This document shows, one piece after another, positions 1-8,210 of a DNA stretch of 64,000 nt. Positions within the stretch are counted from its first letter, which is position 1. The number at the start of each line of letters is the position of its first letter. Below the pieces are notes generated by a model. The model was not told the DNA's origin. It did no database searches and saw only the letters and a program-made list of their open reading frames with translations. The DNA comes from an uncultured Pseudomonas sp. (GTDB lineage Bacteria; Pseudomonadota; Gammaproteobacteria; Pseudomonadales; Pseudomonadaceae). The stretch covers positions 52,905-116,904 of the forward strand of contig NZ_CAMPHV010000016.1 of NCBI RefSeq assembly GCF_946886105.1. Reading direction: 5' to 3'. Both the position numbers and the translations under genes were made by a program.

Positions 1-1
1 A

Positions 2-478
2 CCCGCCGAGGAATACAACCTACGCACCATCCCCGCCATGATGGAACGCTATGGCCTGGTTACCGGCTTATCCGATCACACACTGGATAACACCACGGCA
101 GTCACAAGCGTAGCGCTGGGGGCTTGCATTATCGAAAAGCACTTTACTCTTAACAGGCAAGGCGGTGGTCCGGACGACAGTTTTTCGTTAGAGCCAGAAG
201 ATCTTAGAGCGCTATGCACTCAAACCAAAACAGCGTGGGCTGCTTTGGGCAAGATAAAAACAGAACGCTCGGAAAGTGAAAAGGGTAATGCCCAGTTTCG
301 CAGATCGCTCTACGTCTGTAAGGAAATCAAACGTGGTGAGCCGATTACGGCGGATAACATCAGGAGTGTCAGACCCGGATTTGGAGTAGCGCCCAAACAC
401 TTTGATGAATTTTTGGGGAAAAGGGCGCGACAAGATTTGTTGGCAGGCACTCCGCTTTCGTGGGGTGCAGTTGAGTGA
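2..478 (+). CDS. pseI: Pseudaminic acid synthase, C-terminal part (5' end outside window)
   Basis: The reading frame is open from the left edge, so only about the last 158 codons are present. PseI condenses 6-deoxy-AltdiNAc with phosphoenolpyruvate to give pseudaminic acid, a nonulosonate used on flagellins, capsules and O-antigens. Seen here: the end of the NeuB-type barrel with the motifs GLSDHT and EKHFTLNR followed by GGGPDDSFSLEP, then a C-terminal SAF/antifreeze-like domain (FRRSLYVCKEIKRGEPIT to the end). The GGGPDDSFSL form is typical of PseI rather than of sialic acid NeuB, but legionaminate synthase LegI is a close alternative. The remaining pse genes would lie upstream. The following genes are on the same strand and A+T-rich. 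Confidence 0.85.
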   Translation, partial: PAEEYNLRTIPAMMERYGLVTGLSDHTLDNTTAVTSVALGACIIEKHFTLNRQGGGPDDSFSLEPEDLRALCTQTKTAWAALGKIKTERSESEKGNAQFRRSLYVCKEIKRGEPITADNIRSVRPGFGVAPKHFDEFLGKRARQDLLAGTPLSWGAVE

Positions 479-518
479 TCTTTCTGTCACGAATGAATTA
501 TTTAATTAGAAGAATATT

Positions 519-1640
519 ATGATTTTAGGTGAGGGGAAAAAAGAAGGGCTAGATATTCTAGTTACAACCTACCCGGAACAAGGGTCAAGGAATGTAGGAG
601 ATAAATTAATATCAGTGTCCGCACTGAAGCTGATTCGGTATCGAGTTCCGGACTATGACCCGGTGATGATTTTTCGCGAAGAGTCGTTAGAGCGATTTGA
701 AAAGAGCGCGGTAAGAACAATATTAGCGCCGGGTTTTTCGGTGAATGATGGTGCTTACCCAAATCTATTCAAGCTTTACGAAGACATTAAGGGCCTGTCT
801 GGGATTTTTTACCCGGTTGGGTGCTCTTTTCAGCACTTGGTTCCTCTCAAAGAAACATATGAAAACTATGAATACTCTGAGGAGACATTAAATTTTCTGA
901 AAACGATTGCGCAAGGATGCGGTCCGTTGCCTTGTCGCGATCAGTTGATAGTCGGTATGTTAGATAGACATAAAGTGCCGGCGTTTTATTGCGGGGATCT
1001 AGCTTTATATGACGATGATGTTGTCGGTTCTGAATTCGTGCCGCCTGCCAATATACGGTCAGTAGTTTTTACTGTGCAACACAAGCCGAAGTTTATGCAG
1101 CAATCATTTTCTATGCTGAATCTCATAAAGGCGGAGTTTCCTGATGCAGAGCTATATGTGGCCCATCATAGCAAGGTTAACAAGAATTCCCAGCAGGTAT
1201 CTGAGTATGCGAAATCTATTGGGTTTGTTGAGCGAGATTTGTCAGGTGATATTAGCAGTCTGGATTTTTACGAAGGAATAGACCTGCACATTGGTTACAG
1301 ACTGCATGGGCATATTTCGTTCTTGAGAAGAAGGAAGCCTAGTTGCTTGCTAATCGAAGATTCTAGATCTTTTGGAATAGCTAATACAGAACATTTGAGT
1401 GTTGGTGCTTTTGATGGTCATAGCGATGATGGAGAAAGGGTCGATCAGAATGCTCCAAAACGAGTCATTGAATATGTGCGTGGGCAAGTTGAAAGTAGCT
1501 TTTATGATTTTCATCGGCTATTCAATTTTGTGGATAAAAGTTATCTCTCTTGTGTTAGGCCGTATTTTGATATTTTTTCCGAGCGGCTTGGCTGGCAAAA
1601 GAGTATGGCCTCAAGGTTTGATGAAATAAATAAAATATAA
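519..1640 (+). CDS. Polysaccharide pyruvyl transferase family protein
   Basis: A 373-residue soluble protein resembling the polysaccharide pyruvyl transferase family (PF04230), whose members transfer pyruvate from PEP as a ketal onto glycans. The family-like signature GYRLHGHIS lies near residues 255-265, followed by CLLIEDSRSFGIANT. The N-terminal NVGDKLISVSA segment matches the glycine-containing first strand/loop of these proteins. It starts 40 bases after pseI and ends 12 bases before the next gene, so it is probably co-transcribed. Members of this family with a different donor or no proven activity are common, so the substrate is not assigned. Strongly A+T-rich compared with the region beyond 11.6 kb. 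Confidence 0.75.
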   Translation: MILGEGKKEGLDILVTTYPEQGSRNVGDKLISVSALKLIRYRVPDYDPVMIFREESLERFEKSAVRTILAPGFSVNDGAYPNLFKLYEDIKGLSGIFYPVGCSFQHLVPLKETYENYEYSEETLNFLKTIAQGCGPLPCRDQLIVGMLDRHKVPAFYCGDLALYDDDVVGSEFVPPANIRSVVFTVQHKPKFMQQSFSMLNLIKAEFPDAELYVAHHSKVNKNSQQVSEYAKSIGFVERDLSGDISSLDFYEGIDLHIGYRLHGHISFLRRRKPSCLLIEDSRSFGIANTEHLSVGAFDGHSDDGERVDQNAPKRVIEYVRGQVESSFYDFHRLFNFVDKSYLSCVRPYFDIFSERLGWQKSMASRFDEINKI

Positions 1641-1652
1641 GGAAAAATATTC

Positions 1653-4037
1653 ATGTCTCGCTATCACAGTGTAAAGCAAAGAGCTTTATTAGAAATCAAA
1701 AAAAACGAAACTTTATTCCGTGTGGTGAAGATGATTTTGGGGAAGAATAAAAAGTCTCTCAAGCGTTCCGTTACGAATAAAGTTGAATTAATTGCTCCTG
1801 GGAAAGTTGTTCAAGATAAATTGATTGGGCCTGAGAAAATTATCCAGCCTAAATTGGTTAAGCCGGTTAAGGGTGGTTTGATTGATAAATGTGAAGAGCA
1901 AAATAAAATACTTGAGGAGTTTATTTTTAAATTTAGGTTGAGAAACTATACTTCTGCTGCAGATTTGATAAGTAGACTGTCTTTGATAGATTTAAATGAT
2001 AAGCACAAGCTGGATGTTATTCAGTGCATGCTCTCCGCTGATAGGGGTGTCGAGGCAGATATTGTACTGGGTTCTTTGATTGATAAGTTGCAGACTGATA
2101 AGAGTGGTTTGCCTTATCTGGGGGGGGTCGCAGATAAAGTATATGTTTCAGGTTATGAATATGGTAGAAAAATAAAAATTTGGAATGAGTTGAGGTCTCT
2201 ATCTGGTGATGATGATCGTGGTAGAAAAAATAATCGTCAGTTGGATTGGCTGGAGTTTAGGCTGCGAAATGAAAGGGAAATCAGCGTAGATCCCTTAAGC
2301 TATATAGATATTAAACAGCGGGATATAGGTGCTCTGAAAGACCATGCTCGTTTTCTTTCTGCACTTAAATCTCATGGCTACGATCAAATAATAAAAGAAA
2401 TTCTTCTCCAGCTTTATGAGAGTAGTCAGTTTTCAGATCTGTTCACTCTTAGATCATTTTTGATCTTTTGGCCTCAGTGGTTTGAGGGGCGGAGTATTGC
2501 CGAGAAAATACCAGATAAATTTAAAAGTGAACTTTCGCTCTTGGTCGCTCTGCATGGAAATTACAAGGAGTACCCTGAATTTTTTGATATGTATCATGAA
2601 TGCCTTGAAATCCAAACGAAAAAATATTGGAACTCAAATCTCTTTGAAAAAGATGCTATTCTCCGTACCTTTTTACGGCTTGACTTCTTAGAGCTTGTTC
2701 AGGATTTGGTTTTTGCTGATGATTTGCCAGGTGAAATTTTACCTGCATATATTGCGAGAGGGTTTAAGTATTTTGATGCAGATGACTATCACTCATCTAG
2801 AAGTTGCTTTCTTCATGTTTTAGAGCAGGATCCGTCTGATGGATTAGCGGCTTCTGGCCTTCGACTCGCGTATCCGCGAACGGGGCATGACATGCGAGCA
2901 ATTCTAGGTCTAAGAGATAGAATTGGCTATGGAATAAAGAGTGCGGGTCGAATAGGGCTTCGACCACTTGGAAGTGAACTCACGATTGCAGAGCTTATGA
3001 GTGGTAATTATGTTGCTGGATTATATAGCAAAAGAAAATCTAGACATTGGCTTAAGTTGGAGAGCTTTTATGGAGGGAAATTTCTAAATTATAAGGAATT
3101 TCAGCGATTTAATTTGAGAAATAAAAAGCTTTTTGTGATTGGTGATGAGGGTGTTGGTGATGAAATAAGGACTGCTCAATTCTATAGCGAATTAAGCGAG
3201 CGATTTGAGTCGGTAACAATTTCGTGTGATCCACGATTGGTTAATATTTTCTCCAAGTCCTTTCCAAGAATAAATTTTATACCTGTGCGCAGATTCCGAA
3301 AAGGAGTGTCCGAGCCTGGTGTAGAAGAGCAAGCTCGCCTTAACGGATTTGATGAGAAAATTGCGAGTTATTTGACCGAAGAGTGTCGTGCCTATCTTGA
3401 TTCAGCAGATTACATTACATTCGGTCAAAATTTATTTTTTAATCACTTTACAGGGAATTTGCCAAGGCCGCCCAAAGGTCCATATTTGGATTGGGTTGGA
3501 GGCAGTGATGGGTTGAATAAAAGAAAGGAACCTCTGCGAGTTGGTTTGCTCTGGAGAAGTCATTTTAAAAGCCGGATGCGTGATTTTATGTATTTGTCTC
3601 TTGAGGATTTTTTGCCTCTAACAGATATACAAAATATTGAGTTATGGTCAGTTCAACACTGTATTGATGATGAGGAAATAGAGCTATGCCGTGCGCACGG
3701 TATTAAGCTGATAGAGAACGTTGATCTTTTCAATGACTTCGAAGGGCTTTCTAGTTGTTTGCAGAATATGGACTTGTTAATTGGCATAAGCTCTGTACCG
3801 ATTGAGTTAGGAGCAGCGCTGGGTACTGAGGTCTGGATGCTCGGTTTCTCTCCCGAAAATTATTATCTTAGAACCGCAGGCGGAAAGGATCCGCATGATA
3901 GATATACTCTGAACTCTACGGTAATTGCTCCGCCGTGGATCGATTTTTCCGAGCCCCGAGATGATTGCGTGCGGCAAGTGTTTGATGAGGTACGTAAGAA
4001 ACTTGGCGAAAAAGTAAGCATGAGTAAGTCGGCGTGA
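1653..4037 (+). CDS. Large glycosyltransferase-like protein with helical repeat region and GT9/GT41-like C-terminal domain
   Basis: A 794-residue soluble protein. Residues about 40-75 are Lys/Pro-rich and contain roughly three tandem 11-residue units (LIAPGKVVQDK, LIGPEKIIQPK, LVKPVK). Residues about 80-440 look all-helical and TPR-like (for example YFDADDYHSSRSCFLHVLEQDP). The C-terminal third has two GT-B-like landmarks: FVIGDEGVGDEIRTAQF near residue 491, like the GLGDTIQFARY motif of TPR-heptosyltransferase-type proteins, and ISSVPIELGAALGTEVWMLG near 711. Family knowledge: TPR-GT proteins glycosylate proteins (flagellins) or glycans. Its stop overlaps the GTG start of the next gene. The target is unknown; linkage to pseI is compatible with flagellin or O-antigen glycosylation. 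Confidence 0.6.
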   Translation: MSRYHSVKQRALLEIKKNETLFRVVKMILGKNKKSLKRSVTNKVELIAPGKVVQDKLIGPEKIIQPKLVKPVKGGLIDKCEEQNKILEEFIFKFRLRNYTSAADLISRLSLIDLNDKHKLDVIQCMLSADRGVEADIVLGSLIDKLQTDKSGLPYLGGVADKVYVSGYEYGRKIKIWNELRSLSGDDDRGRKNNRQLDWLEFRLRNEREISVDPLSYIDIKQRDIGALKDHARFLSALKSHGYDQIIKEILLQLYESSQFSDLFTLRSFLIFWPQWFEGRSIAEKIPDKFKSELSLLVALHGNYKEYPEFFDMYHECLEIQTKKYWNSNLFEKDAILRTFLRLDFLELVQDLVFADDLPGEILPAYIARGFKYFDADDYHSSRSCFLHVLEQDPSDGLAASGLRLAYPRTGHDMRAILGLRDRIGYGIKSAGRIGLRPLGSELTIAELMSGNYVAGLYSKRKSRHWLKLESFYGGKFLNYKEFQRFNLRNKKLFVIGDEGVGDEIRTAQFYSELSERFESVTISCDPRLVNIFSKSFPRINFIPVRRFRKGVSEPGVEEQARLNGFDEKIASYLTEECRAYLDSADYITFGQNLFFNHFTGNLPRPPKGPYLDWVGGSDGLNKRKEPLRVGLLWRSHFKSRMRDFMYLSLEDFLPLTDIQNIELWSVQHCIDDEEIELCRAHGIKLIENVDLFNDFEGLSSCLQNMDLLIGISSVPIELGAALGTEVWMLGFSPENYYLRTAGGKDPHDRYTLNSTVIAPPWIDFSEPRDDCVRQVFDEVRKKLGEKVSMSKSA

Positions 4038-5626
4038 AACTGAGGGCTAGGGCTGTTTTTATAAAAGCCAAATTGCGCTTGAAATTGCGCGCAAAGAACG
4101 TCCTGGTTGATCTTATAGCGCGCCACTTCCCCGGAGTGGCTGCGACTTTGGGTGCGAGAAATGCTCAGAATCGAGACGATGTTGCCGTTTTGGCTTATGC
4201 CCTAGCGCACGCGACCGACCCTCTGACTGCATTGAATTACTATTCGAATGGTTTTAATTTTTCAAATAAAACGCTCTGGCTAGTGCTGTGTAACCTTCAG
4301 GAAAATAGGAAGCCTGCTTTTGATCGGATAATGCATGATGCAACCCATGTGAGCTCGTCAGAGCTTCGGCTACAGTTGTTGATCAAGCAGGTTTCTCTAC
4401 AGCAGACCATGGCCAGTGACGTGACAATTGGTGGCATGGTGGACACCTATAACTGCATACGCCCACACCTTGAGAATCAAAAGGGGGTAGCGGCAGACTT
4501 GGCATCGCTATTGATCGATAAGGCGCCGATTGAAAATATTGAATCGTGGCTGCAGAAAGTGGAACTTGATATTGGCTTGCTGACAGAGTTTCAACAACTC
4601 AAGTTCTTGTTTCGGTTATCTCGATCACAGGATAAATTGAGGTTTGAAAGTTGGGAGAATCGGCTGTTGCCAATGGTTACTCAGCCTGCCAAATTAAAAA
4701 TCATGCTGATGCGTTTTTCCCTAGTCGGTGATGATGACGCCTTTTCGAAACTTGAAGAGGCATTCTGCAATATGAACTTTAGTATTTCTGAAATATATAG
4801 AGGTCAGATCAAGCCGATATTTGACCAGATCCCTAAATCCAACAATTTTCTGAACGCCAGATTCAGTCCGAGGCTGATTGATGCCCTCCAGGGCTTGATC
4901 CTACAGAGGGTCATCGATCGCCAATCTCTGGCTTATATGCGCTTGGGAGACGGTGAAAGTTATGGTTTCGCAGACAATCGCTATATAGATGATATCGGGT
5001 TGGTCCGGCAGGAGTTGCACTGGTGGGGGGCAGGGCTGGATGAACCACTCAGGCATGAGCTACAAGATAAGTTTCAAGTTGCCTTGGCTCATGCCGACCT
5101 ATTAGGCGTTCCGAGTGTTCTTCGGTTGATAAAAGACTTCAGTTTTTCTAAGCGTGATGAATACTCTCGGAACTCGCTGATATCTAGACTGTTTGGTGTT
5201 ATGCATGGAGTCGGGCCATATCTAGAGTCCAAGCTTGTCTTGGAGGATCAGAGTAACTTGTATTTATTCGATACGAATTTTATTAGCGAGTTATGCCGTT
5301 TGGCTAAACGGGTTTATGTGGTCTCCGGTTTGAAATCTTCACTAATTGATAGATGGGCTCCAGATAAAAGCAAAGTAGAGTGTATAGAGATTCCTACTCA
5401 TCGACTGCTACGCAATGGTGATATTGGCGGTTCCATGCCCGGTATTTTTCCGCATGTGTATCGCGACTACATAACGGAGATCACTGCACGTGCCGAGCCA
5501 GGGGCTGTCTTTCTCTTTTCGGCAGGCTTTATTGGTAAGATTTTAATTGCCGAGGCTGCAAAGAAGGGTGCGGTAGCATTGGATATCGGCCAGTTCTTGA
5601 TTCCCGCCGTGACAGAGGCTGCTTGA
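4034..5626 (+). CDS. Putative glycosyltransferase with GT-D-fold (DUF1792-like) C-terminal domain
   Basis: A 530-residue protein starting with GTG that overlaps the upstream stop (GTGA). The N-terminal 280 residues are helical and not recognised. The C-terminal 240 residues resemble the GT-D fold family first described for streptococcal DUF1792 enzymes. Landmarks are YMRLGDGE near residue 300 (the DGE motif that binds metal/nucleotide sugar), VYVVSGLKSS, and a final AVALDIGQF like the terminal GALDIG of that family. Likely role: adding a sugar to an already glycosylated protein or glycan acceptor. Donor and acceptor cannot be read from sequence. The arrangement after the TPR-type transferase suggests the two act on the same acceptor. 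Confidence 0.6.
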   Translation: MKLRARAVFIKAKLRLKLRAKNVLVDLIARHFPGVAATLGARNAQNRDDVAVLAYALAHATDPLTALNYYSNGFNFSNKTLWLVLCNLQENRKPAFDRIMHDATHVSSSELRLQLLIKQVSLQQTMASDVTIGGMVDTYNCIRPHLENQKGVAADLASLLIDKAPIENIESWLQKVELDIGLLTEFQQLKFLFRLSRSQDKLRFESWENRLLPMVTQPAKLKIMLMRFSLVGDDDAFSKLEEAFCNMNFSISEIYRGQIKPIFDQIPKSNNFLNARFSPRLIDALQGLILQRVIDRQSLAYMRLGDGESYGFADNRYIDDIGLVRQELHWWGAGLDEPLRHELQDKFQVALAHADLLGVPSVLRLIKDFSFSKRDEYSRNSLISRLFGVMHGVGPYLESKLVLEDQSNLYLFDTNFISELCRLAKRVYVVSGLKSSLIDRWAPDKSKVECIEIPTHRLLRNGDIGGSMPGIFPHVYRDYITEITARAEPGAVFLFSAGFIGKILIAEAAKKGAVALDIGQFLIPAVTEAA

Positions 5627-6909
5627 TGAGATTGGTGAATCTTCCGAAGCTTGTCTTCTATTTCTTTAAAGGACTTGAGAGGAATTTTAAAATAATTCGA
5701 TACGGGGACGTGCCGAAAATATATGAAAGCTCAATGTACCTTGAGAAATATGCTTTTGCAGACGGGAGGGTGTTGTCATATTTTTCGATAGTAAAAGAGC
5801 TTTTAAGGCATTTGCTTCGACCTGTCCAGAAAATATATAAAATACCTAATTCTGATGTTTTGTTCTGTGGCGGCTCTTCCAATAATGAAAAGGAGTTCAT
5901 CTTTTTTTCAGGGCTTCTTTCAGGAAACTTTCCGGTAGCGAGTTATTCTAGAGAGAAAAATTTATCCTTTGTTCTTGCTCATGAGAAGAAAAAAACACTC
6001 GGTGAGCTAGCGTTGGCGGTGCTAATATTTTTTTTATGTGGTTGCTATTTTTTTAGAATAAAAATGGGCCCGATGTCATTTAAGTATCTGGTCGTTTATT
6101 CAAAGATTTACCTCCAGGTTTTTTGCAGTTTCCAGCGGGCGCGACAGATACCTAAACTCATGGTGGTCGCCAACGATCACACTGACTTCCCCGTAGCTGC
6201 TTCTATGATTATGAAATATTTTGGTGTGCAGGTTGCCTACGTTCAGCACGCCGAAATATCGGAAGCTTTTCCTCCATTGGACTTTGATATTTCAATACTG
6301 AGAAATCAAAAATCGCTGGATAAGTATCGAGCTATCGGATGTGTGAGTGGTGATACATTTATTATCCCTCGGGCGGAAAAGCATGCTGCATTTAAGAAAA
6401 TTACTCAGGGTGTCCGGTCTCCGCCGCAAGTGATCCTGTACCTTAGTTCGGTCTTTGATCCTGATGCCGTTCGAGATTGCATTGAACTGTTGTCTAAAAA
6501 TCCCGGTGTCGCTGCGGTCGGTATCAAACATCATCCCAGAGCAAGTATGTCAATGCTTCAGGAGTGTTCGGGTATAACTATTTATGAGCAGGTCCCGCAG
6601 TTTTCTCATATTGCAATTGTTCCGAACTCGTCTGTGGCTATTGAGTTGCTTGAGCAGGGGGTAGCGGTATTCCAGTACTTCGCACTTGATAGCATTGATG
6701 CAGATTATTATGGCCTAGTCGAGGATAGCGTAACCTTAGCCATCGCCCGCCAAGATTTACTGCAAAGCTTTTGGAACACCGATTTTTATGATGCGGCATG
6801 GTTGTGTCGATTTACGAGCTACAGTCCAGCTGTTGACGAATCGTGGCGTGAATTAGTGCCTACGCTCACAGCAAGAGTACAAGCGGTCCTGGGTCAAATC
6901 TCGCGTTAA
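5626..6909 (+). CDS. Putative GT-B-fold glycan transferase, function unknown
   Basis: The ATG overlaps the previous stop by one base (TGATG); a TTG one codon earlier is the alternative. About 427 residues. A hydrophobic stretch around residues 125-145 (LAVLIFFLCGCYFF) may associate with the membrane. The C-terminal half resembles capsule/CDP-glycerol-type GT-B transferases: VAYVQHAEISEAFPP, IKHHPRAS, then VPNSSVAIELLEQGVAVFQY, which looks like the donor-binding end of a GT-B fold. I do not recognise a specific family. Position in a tightly packed run of transferases supports a role in surface glycan assembly. Codon use is A+T-rich like its neighbours. Confidence 0.45.
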   Translation: MRLVNLPKLVFYFFKGLERNFKIIRYGDVPKIYESSMYLEKYAFADGRVLSYFSIVKELLRHLLRPVQKIYKIPNSDVLFCGGSSNNEKEFIFFSGLLSGNFPVASYSREKNLSFVLAHEKKKTLGELALAVLIFFLCGCYFFRIKMGPMSFKYLVVYSKIYLQVFCSFQRARQIPKLMVVANDHTDFPVAASMIMKYFGVQVAYVQHAEISEAFPPLDFDISILRNQKSLDKYRAIGCVSGDTFIIPRAEKHAAFKKITQGVRSPPQVILYLSSVFDPDAVRDCIELLSKNPGVAAVGIKHHPRASMSMLQECSGITIYEQVPQFSHIAIVPNSSVAIELLEQGVAVFQYFALDSIDADYYGLVEDSVTLAIARQDLLQSFWNTDFYDAAWLCRFTSYSPAVDESWRELVPTLTARVQAVLGQISR

Positions 6910-6914
6910 ATTTC

Positions 6915-8054
6915 TTGGGTGGTTATGTGTTTCTCAATTTGCTAAAGAATGTCTGGTTACGGCTGCCCTCTTGGAGGGCGTTCGTTTATAGGCCCAGAAA
7001 AGACACTTACCTATTTATGCCGATCAACGGAGCGGGGCTGGGGCATCTGACACGATCTCTGGCTGTTGCAAGAAAACTTCAAAATATACAGCCCCAGGCG
7101 AAGATAGTTTTTTTAACTACTAGCATTGGAATTACTCTGGTACATCGTGCTGGCTTTACTTGCCACCATATTACGCCTGCGGCGCTTTTGGATGTAGGTA
7201 GTATTACCTGGAACAGGTTATTCTATAGGACAGTACTCAGCGTGCTTTCTGTCCATAAACCAGCAACATTGATATTTGATGGAACGGTTCCATATTTAGG
7301 TCTTCAACGAGTGATGCGCGCTTATGGTAGAATTGATTACATTTGGATTAAGCGGGGTTTATACAAAGAAGGTGTTGATAGTAAACGCTTGAATAATTTC
7401 CTTAAGGAATTTGATAAAGTCATAACTCCCGGCGAATTGGCTGATGATGACTTGGATGTTTTCCTAGGGGCTGGCAATATTCATTCGGTAAACCCTATAT
7501 CGTTACTCGATAAGAAAGATCTTTTGAGCAGAAGTGCGGCACGCCAAGTGCTTCGCCTTGACGCTGACAGACCTTGTGCTTATATCCAACTGGGCGCGGG
7601 AAATATTAATGGAATTTCTGATCTTCAAGAGCGCTTGATATGTAATATGCAAGCTCGCGGCATTCAGGTGGTATTGGCGCAGTCGCCCATTTCACTGCGG
7701 CCTGACCCTAATATTAATGCCGATAGCGTCATCGTAGATTATCCCAATAGTAAATATTTTGCTGCTTTCGATTTCGCGGTACTTGCAGGGGGCTATAACT
7801 CTGTTTGTGAGGTCGTCACATTGGGCTTGCCAGCTATTTTTTTACCCAACACTGAGACAGGGGCGGACGATCAAGTTAAGCGGGTTATGCAGGCATGCGC
7901 TTTGGGGCCATACGAATACTTGGTTGAAGCCGATGACCGCCAGTTCGACCTCGCGGTCGGGCGCTTGTTAGATGGGATGGCTAGCACGGCTCTGTATCAG
8001 AAAAGCAATGGTGCAGTTGACGCGGCTAGACTGATCATGCGGGAGCTTGGCTAG
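6915..8054 (+). CDS. GT28/MurG-like glycosyltransferase
   Basis: About 379 residues from a TTG start 6 bases after the previous gene; a GTG at 6927 is an alternative start. The N-terminal loop NGAGLGHLTRSLAVARKLQ is the G-x-GH motif of GT28/UGT-type GT-B enzymes, also seen in the UDP-sugar hydrolase PseG. The C-terminal donor-site motif VLAGGYNSVCEVVTLGLPAI near residue 290 and the following LPNTETGADDQ are typical of GT28-like enzymes. Likely transfers a sugar from a nucleotide donor. A PseG-type hydrolase is a weaker possibility, because PseG is shorter. Its 3' end touches a short mobile-element-like repeat. Confidence 0.65.
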   Translation: MGGYVFLNLLKNVWLRLPSWRAFVYRPRKDTYLFMPINGAGLGHLTRSLAVARKLQNIQPQAKIVFLTTSIGITLVHRAGFTCHHITPAALLDVGSITWNRLFYRTVLSVLSVHKPATLIFDGTVPYLGLQRVMRAYGRIDYIWIKRGLYKEGVDSKRLNNFLKEFDKVITPGELADDDLDVFLGAGNIHSVNPISLLDKKDLLSRSAARQVLRLDADRPCAYIQLGAGNINGISDLQERLICNMQARGIQVVLAQSPISLRPDPNINADSVIVDYPNSKYFAAFDFAVLAGGYNSVCEVVTLGLPAIFLPNTETGADDQVKRVMQACALGPYEYLVEADDRQFDLAVGRLLDGMASTALYQKSNGAVDAARLIMRELG

Positions 8055-8209
8055 GTTCTGTACGAAAGTCGCCGACGGAGGCCAGGCAAGGCCTAGGCGG
8101 CCCTACAAACAGGCGAAGAAGCGGAGTTTACAAGCTGTAAAAAGCATTCTGATCGGACTCGCGCATGAGCCTGTATCATTGAGCGCAGGCATTTTTTCCT
8201 ACAAAACCT
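8053..8209. mobile_element. 157-bp MITE-like element / IS remnant with terminal inverted repeats
   Basis: The ends are inverted copies: AGGTTCTGTACGAAA at 8053-8067 and TTTCCTACAAAACCT at 8195-8209 (13 of 15 positions pair). CTA occurs at both edges, as expected for a short target duplication of IS5-type elements. There is no coding capacity inside. The element fills the whole gap between the GT28-like gene (whose TAG stop it overlaps) and the ATG at 8211. The family assignment (IS5-like) is inference from end sequence and target bases. Confidence 0.55.
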
Positions 8210-8210
8210 A

